Shown: positions 24,112 through 33,134, counted from the stretch's first letter. The stretch is DNA of 64,000 bases from Treponema socranskii subsp. socranskii VPI DR56BR1116 = ATCC 35536 (GCF_000468115.1 NZ_AVQI01000079.1:1-64000); one strand, 5' to 3'. The notes: generated by a model not told the origin, from the letters alone. Program-made: numbers and translations.

Positions 24112-25200
24112 CTATTTCCTCAAAAGAGCTGCAAACGGATTGTAGCCCTCGCCGTCCGTCTGACCGGAAATATAGCGCGCCGTCGTTTTATCCTGTTCGA
24201 CCGACGTCGTCGGCGTAAGCGAAATACGCCGTTCCCGAGCGTTTACTTCTTTGACGAGTACCGACATCTTTTGTCCCTTCGAAAAGACTTTGTTCAGATT
24301 CGTATGAGAGTCGACGCCGTCCATTTCCGATATGTGCACGAGTCCGTCGACGCCCGGTTCGAGTTCGACAAAAACGCCGAAGGGCGCAACGCGCGAAACG
24401 ATGCCCTCGTATTTCGAACCCGAGGCATATTTTTCCGCTGCAGCCGTCCACGGATCGGCAAGCAACTCTTTTGCGCTGACCGAAACGCGCTCGTGCGCCC
24501 AATCCGCTTTAATAATTTTTACGTCGAGCTTTTGCCCGACATGCAAAACGGTGCTCACGTCGTCGACACGAGAGCGCGCGATTTCCGAAATCGGCAGGAG
24601 CGCTTCGAATCCGCCGATATCGACAAAAGCGCCGTATGTTTGCAGCGACACAACCGTCGCTTCGACCGTCATGCCTTCTTTTAATTTTTCCTTGAGCGCT
24701 TCGAGTTCTTTTTCGTACGCTTCTTCCATGACGGCGCGGTTTGAAACGAGCATGTCGCGCCCGTCGTTTTTGTATTCCTGAATTTTAAAAACGAGGTGCT
24801 TTCCGACAAATGACGCGGCATCTCCCTTTTGCTTCCAGCCCATCTGCGAATACGGGCAAAAGGCGCGGCTCGTCCCGACCGTCACTTCGTAGCCGCCTTT
24901 GATCTCTTTGTCAACATGCCCTTCAACGGGGATGCCGTTTTTATACGCGTTTTCGAGAATCGATTTATCCGCTTTGCCGCCGGAAATCTTCGTCGTAAAG
25001 CGAGCTTCCCCGCTTTCGTTTCCGATAAAATATACGTCGAGCATATCGCCCGGATGTATCGAACAGATGCCGTTTTCATCGGTAAACTCGGACGCGTCGA
25101 GTACGCCTTCGCTTTTTGCGTTCAAATCGAGAAAAACCGTACCCGCGGAAACCGCGACGACTTTGAGTGAAACCCTCTCTCCCATATCAAATCTTTTCAT
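24112..25200 (-). CDS. S1 RNA-binding domain protein (RpsA-like)
   Basis: 362 aa with four S1 (OB-fold) repeats: about residues 6-72, 84-150, 168-236 and 254-322. The third and fourth show the classical GMTVEATVVSLQTYGAFVDI and YEGIVSRVAPFGVFVEL openings. It is shorter than the six-repeat ribosomal S1 of proteobacteria but similar to short S1-like proteins of spirochaetes and Firmicutes. Likely binds mRNA, either as the ribosomal protein or as a regulator. It leads a two-gene operon with the HD protein. Confidence 0.85.
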   Translation of the reverse strand: MKRFDMGERVSLKVVAVSAGTVFLDLNAKSEGVLDASEFTDENGICSIHPGDMLDVYFIGNESGEARFTTKISGGKADKSILENAYKNGIPVEGHVDKEIKGGYEVTVGTSRAFCPYSQMGWKQKGDAASFVGKHLVFKIQEYKNDGRDMLVSNRAVMEEAYEKELEALKEKLKEGMTVEATVVSLQTYGAFVDIGGFEALLPISEIARSRVDDVSTVLHVGQKLDVKIIKADWAHERVSVSAKELLADPWTAAAEKYASGSKYEGIVSRVAPFGVFVELEPGVDGLVHISEMDGVDSHTNLNKVFSKGQKMSVLVKEVNARERRISLTPTTSVEQDKTTARYISGQTDGEGYNPFAALLRK

Positions 25201-25291
25201 AAAAGCCTCATACTTCGAACGCGATTATAGCGCATTCCGCAGATGCACGCAAATCGAAATGCAAATCGCATCGGAACGCAAATCGGCGAAA

Positions 25292-27190
25292 TCAATCCTC
25301 GTGTGCGATGCCGCACATATCGTACACGGAGGCAAAGCCTTTGCGCTTCATAAACGCTTCGATGCCGGAGAGCACTTCGAGCATCGTCAGCGGATTTGCA
25401 AAAGTGTTCGTACCCACTCCAACGGCAAGCGCTCCCGCCATGATAAACTCGACCGCATCTTCCCATTTTTCGATACCGCCGACGGCGACGATCGGCACGC
25501 GTTCGTGCGGCGGAAGCGAGCGCATCGCTTCGAAAGTTTCCCACACGAGGCGCACGGCGATCGGACGAACGGCAGGGCCGCCGAAGCCCGCTTTGATTTT
25601 ATCGAAAACCGGCATGCCGCGCTCTATGTCGACGGCGACGCCTTGAAACGAGTTTCCGATGCTGAGCGCGTCCGCACCCGAGCGGATGCAGGCGAGCGCG
25701 ACACCCGTAAAATCGGGCGCTTGCGGCGTAAGTTTGACGATGAGCGGTTTTTTCGTTACGGCGCGCACTTCGCGCACTGCACTTTCCGCATTCGCACACG
25801 TCATGCCCCATGCGGCCCCTCCGGCCGCAACGTTCGGACAGGAAATATTCAGTTCGATAATTGGGACGGCACTTTTATCGAGCAGCTTTGCGCCTTCGAT
25901 GTACGTTTCGAGTGTCGAACCGGAGAGGTTCGCGATCGTCACCGTTTTCAGTTTGAGCATTTCCGGCAGTTCGAAATCGATAAAATGAGCGATGCCCGGA
26001 TTTTGCAGCCCGATCGAATTCATGAGACCCGAAGGCGTTTCCCACAAGCGGATGCCCGTATTTCCTTCGCGCGCTTCGAGCGTCAGCCCCTTGCTCGCAA
26101 TGCCGCCGAGCTTTCCGACATCGAATACGGAAGCGTATTCCGTGCCGAATCCGAAAGTCCCCGAAGACGCGATGACGGGATTTTTTAAACGCACGCCCCC
26201 GATCGCAATCGAAAGATCGGGTACTCCGTCGAGCGCTTTCCGAGCAGGCTTCGATACGGGCTTCGGAAATTCGAGGATGCGGCTGTCGAAAACGGGACCG
26301 TCTTTACAGCAGCGCTTGTTGCCTTCGTTCGTGTGAATCGTGCAGCCGAGGCAGACACCCATACCGCAAGCCATTCGGCTTTCCATGCTTATATAACACG
26401 GGATACCTGCGCTTTCGGCTATGCGCTTTACATACGAAAGCATAGGCACAGGGCCGCACGCATACACGGCACCGTAACATCCCGCACGAAGCGCATCTTC
26501 GGTAAGGGCTGCGGGAAGCATGCCGTGAACGCCTTCGCTTCCGTCGTCCGTCGTAATTATTAATTTTTCCGGGCGGATATACTCCAAACCGTAGGAGCCG
26601 CTTTTAAAGCTCGCAAAAAAATCGTAAGAGCCGGGCGGAAGCGTTTCGGCAAAAGCAGCTACGGGCGCGACGCCGATACCGCCGCCTGCAACACAGACTT
26701 TTGTATCGTTTTCGGGAAAGGGAAAAATGTTTCCGACGGGGCCGAGCATCAGTAGGGCATCTCCCGCTTTCAGTGCGCACAACTCCCTCGTACCGCGTCC
26801 CTTTACGAGGATGAGAAACTGCACTTCGATTTCGTCCGCGCGCTCTTCGGCATGAAATACGCTGACCGGCCGCCCCAAAAGCACGAGCGACCTTTCCGCG
26901 CGCAGCATATAAAACTGCCCCGGAAGCGGCATGCCGGACTGCGCGCTCGGCGAACTTTTGTCGCGTACGGTACTGTCAGCGCTCGCCGCTTCTTGCGGCA
27001 CGGCAGAACGGTTTACAGCTTGCAGAATCGAAGACGGCACCGACTGACAGTGTCTAGCTGCCGACTTCGGTACGCAGACTTTCAGCAAAAAAACGCTTCC
27101 TTCGGGGCGCGCGCCTTTTTCTTTTTCACAGGACACGACGGTACCCCTCGCATAGAGCGGAGGAGATTTACAAGCTGCTGTATCGGACAT
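25292..27190 (-). CDS. pyrD: PyrK-PyrD fusion: dihydroorotate dehydrogenase electron-transfer and catalytic subunits
   Basis: 632 aa. Residues ~1-330 are PyrK (FAD motif GRPVSVF, NAD-binding GGGIGVAPV, and [2Fe-2S] cysteines in ACGMGVCLGC plus CC). Residues ~335-630 are class 1B PyrD (ASSGTFGFG, MNSIGLQNPG, catalytic Cys in ELNISCPN). It oxidises dihydroorotate using NAD+ in pyrimidine synthesis. PyrK is normally separate. The PyrK part has an extra Ser/Ala-rich segment of about 45 residues (42-86). ATG 27190 is chosen because a second copy of this 5' region (32630-33060) conserves it. The 5' third of the gene and its promoter are duplicated at 32.6-33.1 kb around an inserted island. Confidence 0.92.
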   Translation of the reverse strand: MSDTAACKSPPLYARGTVVSCEKEKGARPEGSVFLLKVCVPKSAARHCQSVPSSILQAVNRSAVPQEAASADSTVRDKSSPSAQSGMPLPGQFYMLRAERSLVLLGRPVSVFHAEERADEIEVQFLILVKGRGTRELCALKAGDALLMLGPVGNIFPFPENDTKVCVAGGGIGVAPVAAFAETLPPGSYDFFASFKSGSYGLEYIRPEKLIITTDDGSEGVHGMLPAALTEDALRAGCYGAVYACGPVPMLSYVKRIAESAGIPCYISMESRMACGMGVCLGCTIHTNEGNKRCCKDGPVFDSRILEFPKPVSKPARKALDGVPDLSIAIGGVRLKNPVIASSGTFGFGTEYASVFDVGKLGGIASKGLTLEAREGNTGIRLWETPSGLMNSIGLQNPGIAHFIDFELPEMLKLKTVTIANLSGSTLETYIEGAKLLDKSAVPIIELNISCPNVAAGGAAWGMTCANAESAVREVRAVTKKPLIVKLTPQAPDFTGVALACIRSGADALSIGNSFQGVAVDIERGMPVFDKIKAGFGGPAVRPIAVRLVWETFEAMRSLPPHERVPIVAVGGIEKWEDAVEFIMAGALAVGVGTNTFANPLTMLEVLSGIEAFMKRKGFASVYDMCGIAHED

Positions 27191-27252
27191 AATGTAAAGA
27201 TATGATTTTACGCGAGTTAGGGCAAGACGGACAGCGTCTCCCGCATAAAAAA
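26818..27252. repeat. Left direct repeat: pyrK 5' region
   Basis: About 435 bp, homologous (roughly 85-90 % by eye) to 32630-33060 in the same orientation. It includes the promoter region, the start and the first ~120 codons of pyrK. The AT-rich island 27253-32629 lies between the copies. Confidence 0.9.
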
Positions 27253-27267
27253 GTAAGGAAACAATAC

Positions 27268-27310
27268 CCCTCGAATTCATGTGAAAAATTAAATCAAAGA
27301 AATTCGAGGG
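27268..27310 (-). terminator. Hairpin downstream of the YfcC-type transporter gene
   Basis: CCCTCGAATT (27268-27277) and AATTCGAGGG (27301-27310) are perfect inverted repeats with a 23-nt AT-rich loop, about 40 bp after the transporter stop. Only a weak T-rich tract follows on the minus strand. It marks the island edge. Confidence 0.4.
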
Positions 27311-27350
27311 AGTGTATTTCAAACAGCATATTCTTTAAATAAATATTTAC

Positions 27351-28739
27351 TTACATATAATTAATTAAAGAAGCAATCATCAATAAAACTATTCCTACTA
27401 CAGTCCAAATAGCAAAAAGTTTAATCGCATATTTAAACCATTTGGTAAAGGGGATTCCGATAGCACCCACAAAGCCCATTGTCGCCGCAGCATGCGGAAG
27501 AATATTATTACAGAATCCATCTCCAAAATTAAACGCCAATACGGCCGTTTGCCGAGAAATACCGACCAAATCAGCCACCGGTACGAAAATCGGCATAGAC
27601 ACGGCAGCTTGCCCGCTGCCCGAAGTAATGAACAGATTAATAATAATATGCATAATAAACATTGCCGGAGCTTTAAGAATATTCGGTACATATGAAAGTA
27701 CACCGGCTAGCCCGTGAACAACAGTATCTATAACATTTCCTTTTGTTAGGATAACACCGATGACATATGCAAATCCTATCATCATCGATGTCGCCGCCAT
27801 ACTTTTAACACCATTCATGAATTCTTTGCAGATTGTATTGATCGGCATTCTGTATACAATCCCTGCCGCAAAGCCCATGTAAATAAATGTTGTTGCAACT
27901 ATTTCATTCGACAATTTTCCAAAAATGGAAACATAAATGATATAACCGATTCCGATTAAAGCAACAACTGCAACGGGAATATGTCGTTTTACAAATCGGG
28001 TTTCATCATTTTCTTCAAAAGCAAAATCTATTTTGACATCATAGATTAAACTTTTTTCCGGCGTTTTTTTAATTTCCTTTGCGTATTTGAGTACATAGAG
28101 AATACTGACCAGCAAAAAAGGAATCATCGAAAGAAGACGAAACCACATACCCGAAAATAAAGGGAGCTCTGCAATTTGTTGTGCTGTTCCGGTATTGGAT
28201 ATATTCATTGCACCGCAAGAAAATCCGACAGCACCGCCCAACATAACTATTGATACACCGACAATAGCGTCCAGACCTAAACTGAGTGCAACCAACACCC
28301 CTAAAGCAGCAAATGGTATAAAGAAATTTAAATTTATCGGAATACATAACAAAGCGAAAACAGTCATCAGGAGAGAAATTACAAGCCACTCTTTATTTCT
28401 ACCTCGTGCTTTCCGACAAGCAGAACCTGCAATACCCTGAAACATTCCGGTAGAAAGCAATACCCCCATTCCTCCGCCGGCACAAAGCAAAACAAATATA
28501 ACATTTTTTGCTTTGTTTAATCCGGTAAACACATGGGAAAAAATAGAAAGAGGATTAACCGGAGTTCTGTCAACATAATGAAAACTTTCAGGAAGTACAA
28601 TCGTTTGTCCGGATTCGTTTTTTGTACGATCATAGCTACCGGCAGGAATAACATAAGTCAATACCGATGCCATAAACATAACAACCACAATGATCGCCAG
28701 CGTATGTGGAACCACAATTTTTTTCGTTTTAGCTTCCAA
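27351..28739 (-). CDS. YfcC/DcuC-type membrane transporter
   Basis: 462 aa with about twelve hydrophobic helices. The opening VPHTLAIIVVVMFMASVLTYVIPAGSY and the TPVNPLSIFSHVFTG segment, with NFGDGFCNNILPHAAATMGF near the end, are characteristic of the YfcC family (arginine/ornithine-antiporter-like, C4-dicarboxylate-like). It probably imports an amino acid, an N-acyl amino acid or a short peptide for the adjacent M20 enzyme. It is the distal gene of the minus-strand island operon (M20, RidA, transporter). Confidence 0.85.
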   Translation of the reverse strand: MEAKTKKIVVPHTLAIIVVVMFMASVLTYVIPAGSYDRTKNESGQTIVLPESFHYVDRTPVNPLSIFSHVFTGLNKAKNVIFVLLCAGGGMGVLLSTGMFQGIAGSACRKARGRNKEWLVISLLMTVFALLCIPINLNFFIPFAALGVLVALSLGLDAIVGVSIVMLGGAVGFSCGAMNISNTGTAQQIAELPLFSGMWFRLLSMIPFLLVSILYVLKYAKEIKKTPEKSLIYDVKIDFAFEENDETRFVKRHIPVAVVALIGIGYIIYVSIFGKLSNEIVATTFIYMGFAAGIVYRMPINTICKEFMNGVKSMAATSMMIGFAYVIGVILTKGNVIDTVVHGLAGVLSYVPNILKAPAMFIMHIIINLFITSGSGQAAVSMPIFVPVADLVGISRQTAVLAFNFGDGFCNNILPHAAATMGFVGAIGIPFTKWFKYAIKLFAIWTVVGIVLLMIASLINYM

Positions 28740-28772
28740 AATATTCCTCCTATTTTATTATTTGAATTTAAA

Positions 28773-29147
28773 TTAGAAACCGGCAATAACATCCATTTCT
28801 AACTTAAATCCATAATGAAGCTCTTTAACACAAATAATAGTTCGCGCATGAATGTGATCTTTAAAAAAACTGCTGTAAATATCATTAATTTTATCCCAAT
28901 TTTTTAAATCATCCACATAAACGGTAGACTTTAAAATTTTTGCAGCGGAAGAACCGGCAGCTTTCAAAATCTTATCAATATTTGATAAAACGCGCTTTGC
29001 TTCATCTTCAACTGTTCCAAAAACTTTTTCTCCGTTTTCCAAACTAACGGAAAACTGACCGGAAACGTAGATACGTCCCCCATCAACTACGGCCAAAGCA
29101 TAATGTCCATTCGGTTTTAACCCTTCAACTTGCTTAATAATGCTCAT
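28773..29147 (-). CDS. RidA family enamine/imine deaminase
   Basis: 124 aa of the YjgF/YER057c/UK114 fold. GGRIYVSGQFSVSLENGE and the HARTIICVKELHYGFKLEMDVIAGF end are family blocks; the Arg in HART is the residue that binds the carboxylate of the imine. RidA hydrolyses reactive 2-aminoacrylate-type intermediates released by PLP enzymes, which fits the divergent DSD1-type PLP gene in the same island. It lies 10 bp after the M20 gene. Confidence 0.88.
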   Translation of the reverse strand: MSIIKQVEGLKPNGHYALAVVDGGRIYVSGQFSVSLENGEKVFGTVEDEAKRVLSNIDKILKAAGSSAAKILKSTVYVDDLKNWDKINDIYSSFFKDHIHARTIICVKELHYGFKLEMDVIAGF

Positions 29148-29157
29148 ATTTATTCCT

Positions 29158-30621
29158 TTATTTATACCTTTTTTTGTTTTTAGGAATCGGCGGTTTTGCT
29201 TTTTGGGGAATAGGCCATAGATAAGGTTCCTTTAAACTACCGGCATTAAATTCTTTAATTACCTTTTCAAACGCTGTCGGCTCACAAAGCAGTTTCAAGG
29301 CAGTACCGGCCAATACCTTTCCTGCATGTAATAACGCTTTATGCGCAAGGGGAGCTTTTCCCTGAGAAACAAGCTGCCAAGAATGAGCCGGCGTATCTTT
29401 TGCATAAGAAACGATACTGATTTGACCGACCGGTTTTATTTGACTAACATCCCCTACATCCGTTGATCCGAAACACGCATTTGAAATAGGATTTAGCGGG
29501 TATAAAAAATCGCATATTTCTTTTTTTTCAAGCTGTGCAGCCAGAACGGTTCCTCTTTCCCCGTAATACTTGCATAAATTCCTTTCATCAGTTCCGATCA
29601 TTTCCGGTTTTAAAGCACTCCGTATTTTATTTGCAAACGCAATATCTTGTTCATCAATCGGGCAAATACCGGCTAATTCCATTTGTTCATATAACAATTC
29701 ATTCAAAACTTTATTCGGACGAATTTCACTACAACATCTGTCAAATTGAACCGAAACTTTCGTATCCGTCATCAAAGCGGCTCCCTTGGCAATCCTTTGT
29801 ACTCTTTGATAAATATCATTAACATCTTTCATTTTGGGAGCCCGTAACTGATAAAGAACTTCTGCATGCGGCTGAACAACGTTGGCAAATTTGCCGCCGG
29901 AATCAATAATTGCATAATGTATTCTTGCTTCAGGAACAACATGCTCTCTTAAAAAGTTGACGCCGACATTCATCAATTCAACGGCATCAAGTGCGCTCCG
30001 GCCTAGGTGAGGACATGCAGCTGCATGTGCAGCAATACCGTCAAATTTAAAGACAGCTTGAATTGAAGCGAGAAAAACTTCGCCTAATATCATGTTATAC
30101 GGATAGGGATGCCAAGTTAAAATAATATCGGAATCATCAAAACAATGTTCTCGCACCATCCAAGCCTTTCCTGAACCGCCCTCTTCTGCAGGACATCCGT
30201 AATATACTACCTGTCCGTTGACTTTTTTTGTTGCAATTAGTTCTTTTATCACAATCGCAGCTGCAAGTGCCCCCGTTCCAAGTAAGTTATGCCCGCAGCC
30301 GTGCCCGTTCGTAGATGTTCCGCCGGAAGGCTCTTTTTGAATTGAAAAAGCTTTTTGATCTAAATTCGGCAGTGCATCAAATTCTCCTAAAAAACCGATA
30401 GTAGGACCTTGTGTCCCGTACTTGGCACGAAAAGCAGTAGGAAGATTTCCGATTCCCGTTTCAACGGAAAAACCCAACTCTTTCAAAAAACTGCAATACA
30501 GTTTTTGGGATTGATATTCTTCAAATTTTGTTTCAGCAAGTTTCCAAATTTCATCACTTATCTCGATAATTCGTTGCTCGTATGGTTTAATTATAGAATT
30601 AATAACAGACTGATAATTCAT
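29158..30621 (-). CDS. M20 family amidohydrolase/aminoacylase (AbgB-like)
   Basis: 487 aa. Metal-binding and catalytic blocks are visible: GHGCGHNLLGTGALAA (about residues 108-123) and YYGCPAEEGGSGKAWM, with the dimerisation domain around AAHAAACPHLGRSALDAVELM. It is predicted to cleave an N-acyl or dipeptide amide with a dinuclear metal. The ATG at 30621 is preferred because GAGGTG lies upstream and earlier in-frame starts fall in the promoter. First gene of the minus-strand island operon, divergent from the PLP enzyme. Confidence 0.87.
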   Translation of the reverse strand: MNYQSVINSIIKPYEQRIIEISDEIWKLAETKFEEYQSQKLYCSFLKELGFSVETGIGNLPTAFRAKYGTQGPTIGFLGEFDALPNLDQKAFSIQKEPSGGTSTNGHGCGHNLLGTGALAAAIVIKELIATKKVNGQVVYYGCPAEEGGSGKAWMVREHCFDDSDIILTWHPYPYNMILGEVFLASIQAVFKFDGIAAHAAACPHLGRSALDAVELMNVGVNFLREHVVPEARIHYAIIDSGGKFANVVQPHAEVLYQLRAPKMKDVNDIYQRVQRIAKGAALMTDTKVSVQFDRCCSEIRPNKVLNELLYEQMELAGICPIDEQDIAFANKIRSALKPEMIGTDERNLCKYYGERGTVLAAQLEKKEICDFLYPLNPISNACFGSTDVGDVSQIKPVGQISIVSYAKDTPAHSWQLVSQGKAPLAHKALLHAGKVLAGTALKLLCEPTAFEKVIKEFNAGSLKEPYLWPIPQKAKPPIPKNKKRYK

Positions 30622-30728
30622 AATTTTCACCTCGGTTTTATTATATATCATTTTATCCAAAAGTCAATAAAAAATTATATTTTTTATGAATTATATATAA
30701 AATTATATTGCTTTTTTTCAATTTATGT

Positions 30729-30746
30729 TATATTATATATAATATA
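30729..30746. promoter_or_regulatory. Perfect 18-bp palindrome between divergent island genes
   Basis: TATATTATATATAATATA is its own reverse complement and sits in the 154-bp intergenic region 30622-30775, which is extremely AT-rich and must hold both promoters. It is a candidate operator for the DauR/YheO-type regulator at 31932, though AT-rich DNA forms such palindromes easily. Confidence 0.35.
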
Positions 30747-30775
30747 GATAATTTATTATATAAAAGAGGTATATT

Positions 30776-31891
30776 ATGAATAATAAATTATACGAAATAA
30801 TAGATACTCCGTCATTAATTATCGATGAAGAAATTGTACTCGATAATATAAAAAACACACAAGCTTTAGCCGATTCTAAAGGGGTATTGCTGCGCCCTCA
30901 TATTAAAACACACAGAATGCCTTACTTTGCAAAATTGCAAATGAAATACGGGGCAACCGGTATTGCATGTGCAAAAATAGGTGAAGCAGAAGTTATGGCA
31001 AATCATGGTATCCAAGATATTTTTATTGCAAATGAAATCGTCGGTATTCTTAAATACAAACGGCTGAAAGCCTTACGGCCGCTGGTAAAAAAATTGCGAA
31101 TCGGTATTGATAATACAACTCAGGTCGATCAAATCGAGCAAGTTTTTTCTACGGAAAAAGAACCTTTAGAAGTCCTTATAGAATATGAAGTAGGTGAAAA
31201 TCGTTCCGGAATTATAGAAGATACAGACCTCATTCATTTAGTTAAATATACGCTGAAAAAGAAACATATTATAATTAAAGGCATTTTTTCGCACGAAGGT
31301 CATACATATAAAGCCGCAAACAGAACCGAATGTATTTCGCTGGCAGAAAACGCATATCGTCGTACTTTACATGCGACAGACCTTATGCGTAATATGGGAG
31401 TTGAAGTTGAAACTATAAGTGTCGGAGCAACTCCTTCGATTTTAAATGGTGCGTTTACAGAAGGAATTACAGAACTGCGTATAGGGACCTATATTTTTTT
31501 TGATGTGGGGCAAGCCTCTGCTATAGAAGATTTTTCTCATTGTGCGGCAACAGTCCTCGCCACTGTCATATCAAAACCCAATAAAGAAAGAGTAGTCATC
31601 GATGCAGGTGCAAAAGCATTGGTAAGTCAAAATCGAGACATCGGTATTTGTGCAACAAACGGTTTTGGACGTATCAAGAATTTTGAAAATGTAACTATCG
31701 CAGCTCTTTTTGACGAACACGGTGTTATAATCAATAAGGCTTTCAATGAACAAGTCAAAATCGGCGACAAAGTTGAAGTTATTCCAAGCCATATTTGCCC
31801 GACCGTCAATCTTTACGATAAAGCAATCTTAATCAAAAACAACGATATTGTAAGAACAATTGATATTGCATGTCGAGGCAAATCACAATAG
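30776..31891 (+). CDS. DSD1/D-threonine aldolase-type PLP enzyme (alanine racemase N-terminal fold)
   Basis: 371 aa. LLRPHIKTHRMPYFAKLQ contains the PLP-binding Lys, as in D-threonine aldolase and D-serine deaminase (HxKTH). The C-terminal PSHICPTVNLYDKAILI supplies the His and Cys metal ligands typical of DSD1-like enzymes. Expected activity is on a D-hydroxy amino acid (aldol cleavage or dehydration). The RidA gene nearby suits a reaction that leaks an enamine. AGAGG precedes the ATG. Confidence 0.87.
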   Translation: MNNKLYEIIDTPSLIIDEEIVLDNIKNTQALADSKGVLLRPHIKTHRMPYFAKLQMKYGATGIACAKIGEAEVMANHGIQDIFIANEIVGILKYKRLKALRPLVKKLRIGIDNTTQVDQIEQVFSTEKEPLEVLIEYEVGENRSGIIEDTDLIHLVKYTLKKKHIIIKGIFSHEGHTYKAANRTECISLAENAYRRTLHATDLMRNMGVEVETISVGATPSILNGAFTEGITELRIGTYIFFDVGQASAIEDFSHCAATVLATVISKPNKERVVIDAGAKALVSQNRDIGICATNGFGRIKNFENVTIAALFDEHGVIINKAFNEQVKIGDKVEVIPSHICPTVNLYDKAILIKNNDIVRTIDIACRGKSQ

Positions 31892-31931
31892 CACTCTTTA
31901 CATCAATCCTATCGTTTGCTATCATCATTAA

Positions 31932-32609
31932 ATGACAAGAGAAAAAATGAAGAATGATGAGCTTAAAAGGTTCTTACCAATAGTAAAAATGATTGGGCAA
32001 ACCTTCGGAAAAAACTGTGAAGTCGTATTACATGATCTCACTATGCCCAAAAGTTCCGTCGTTTTTGTAATGAACAATCATGTTACAGGAAGACAAGACG
32101 GACAGTCGTTTGATCACTTAATTACGGAAGTTTTATTATCTCCCTCTTTACAAAATGACCAAAGATGTAATTATACATTTACCTTAGAAAACGGAAAGAA
32201 AATAAAATCGAGTACCGTATTAATACGCAATCATGCGGATAGGGTAATAGGTGCTTTGTGTATAAATATTGACATTACAGCAATAGAAGCATCTATGGAT
32301 ATGCTTTATAACTTTATAAAACCGGAGGCGAACCTTTTTGAATCAGGTGTGGACATAGAGGATATTTCCGGTGTCAGTGATGTTTTTAACGATTTACTTG
32401 ATCGAATTATCAGTATGTCGGGAGAAAAGCGAATAACAAAAAAAGATCGGCTTAATCTTATTGAATTTATGGATACTAAAGGTGTATTTTTAGTAAAGGG
32501 TGCCGTTGAAAAAGTTGCCGAAAAAATGGGTATATCGGCAGTCACCGTATACGGCTATTTAGATGAAATCAGAAGAAAGAATACGCAAGAAAGCCGACCG
32601 CAGCTTTAA
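31932..32609 (+). CDS. YheO/DauR-type regulator (PAS_6 plus HTH_22)
   Basis: 225 aa. Residues ~12-125 form the YheO-like PAS domain (FLPIVKMIGQTFGKNCEVVLHDL; SSTVLIRNHADRVIGALCINID). Residues ~160-215 form the C-terminal helix-turn-helix ending KVAEKMGISAVTVYGYLDEIR. DauR represses D-arginine catabolism in Pseudomonas; here the same family probably controls the divergent D-amino-acid/amidohydrolase genes. Start uncertain: Met at 31947 is an alternative. It ends 20 bp before the right pyrK repeat. Confidence 0.85.
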   Translation: MTREKMKNDELKRFLPIVKMIGQTFGKNCEVVLHDLTMPKSSVVFVMNNHVTGRQDGQSFDHLITEVLLSPSLQNDQRCNYTFTLENGKKIKSSTVLIRNHADRVIGALCINIDITAIEASMDMLYNFIKPEANLFESGVDIEDISGVSDVFNDLLDRIISMSGEKRITKKDRLNLIEFMDTKGVFLVKGAVEKVAEKMGISAVTVYGYLDEIRRKNTQESRPQL

Positions 32610-32992
32610 TACAGCCTATACTGCACTTCGATTTCGTCCGAGCGCGCTTCGGCGTGAAATACGCTGACCGGCCGCCCCAAAAGCACACCCGACCTTTCCG
32701 CACGGAGCATATAAAACTGTCCCGGAAGCGGCATGCCGGATCGCGCGCTCGGCAAACTTCTGCCTTGTAGAGCGCTGCCGGCACTCGCGGCCTCTTGCAG
32801 CGAGGCGGAAGGGTTTACAGTTTGCGGAACCGAGGACGACACTGACTGACAGTGTCTAGCTGCCGACTTCGGTACGGCGGCTTTCAGCAGAAAAACGCTT
32901 CCTTCGGGACGCGCGCCTTTTTCTTTTTCACAGGATATGACGGTACCTCTCGCATAGAGCGGAGGAGATTTGCAAACTGCGGTATCGGACAT
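32606..32992 (-). pseudogene. Truncated pyrK 5' fragment
   Basis: 128 codons that align with residues 1-~124 of the PyrK-PyrD fusion (same start MSDTA, same GTVISCEKEKGARPEGSVFLLK, same Ser/Ala-rich insert, PLPGQFYMLRAERS and GRPVSVFHAE), then stop shortly after EIEVQ. It has many amino-acid differences in the insert. It lacks the NAD and Fe-S regions and cannot function as PyrK. It is the far-side copy left by the insertion of 27253-32629. Confidence 0.9.
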
Positions 32993-33060
32993 AGTGTAAA
33001 GATATGATTTTACGCGAGTTAGGACAAGACGGACGGAGGCGGAGGCTCCCGTATAAAAAA
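32630..33060. repeat. Right direct repeat: diverged pyrK 5' region
   Basis: Direct counterpart of 26818-27252. The copies differ at many positions, including replacement changes and small indels near the promoter, so they are not a fresh duplication. Confidence 0.9.
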
Positions 33061-33087
33061 CGGCACCCCGAATAAGGGGGTACCGTC
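33053..33087 (-). terminator. Rho-independent terminator of the FMN/FAD reductase gene
   Basis: On the minus strand ACGGTACCCCC pairs with GGGGTGCCGT across a short loop and is followed at once by TTTTTT (33060-33055). It lies about 50 bp after the reductase stop. Confidence 0.75.
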
Positions 33088-33134
33088 CGCTTCGTGCAAA
33101 AATCGATTACATTCCTTAGTTTGCAAAATTATTT

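Noticed and set aside
24899-26188. 429-codon plus-strand open frame spanning two genes
   Set aside because: Runs antisense through both the S1-domain gene and pyrD; no recognisable domain or ribosome site.
27044-27056. TGACAGTGTCTA in pyrK resembling TGACACTGTCTA near 2517 and 4333
   Set aside because: Twelve bases with one mismatch, in coding versus promoter context; chance similarity cannot be excluded.
27268-27310. 10-bp inverted repeat as insertion-sequence ends
   Set aside because: The two arms enclose only 23 bp and no transposase; better read as a transcript-end hairpin.
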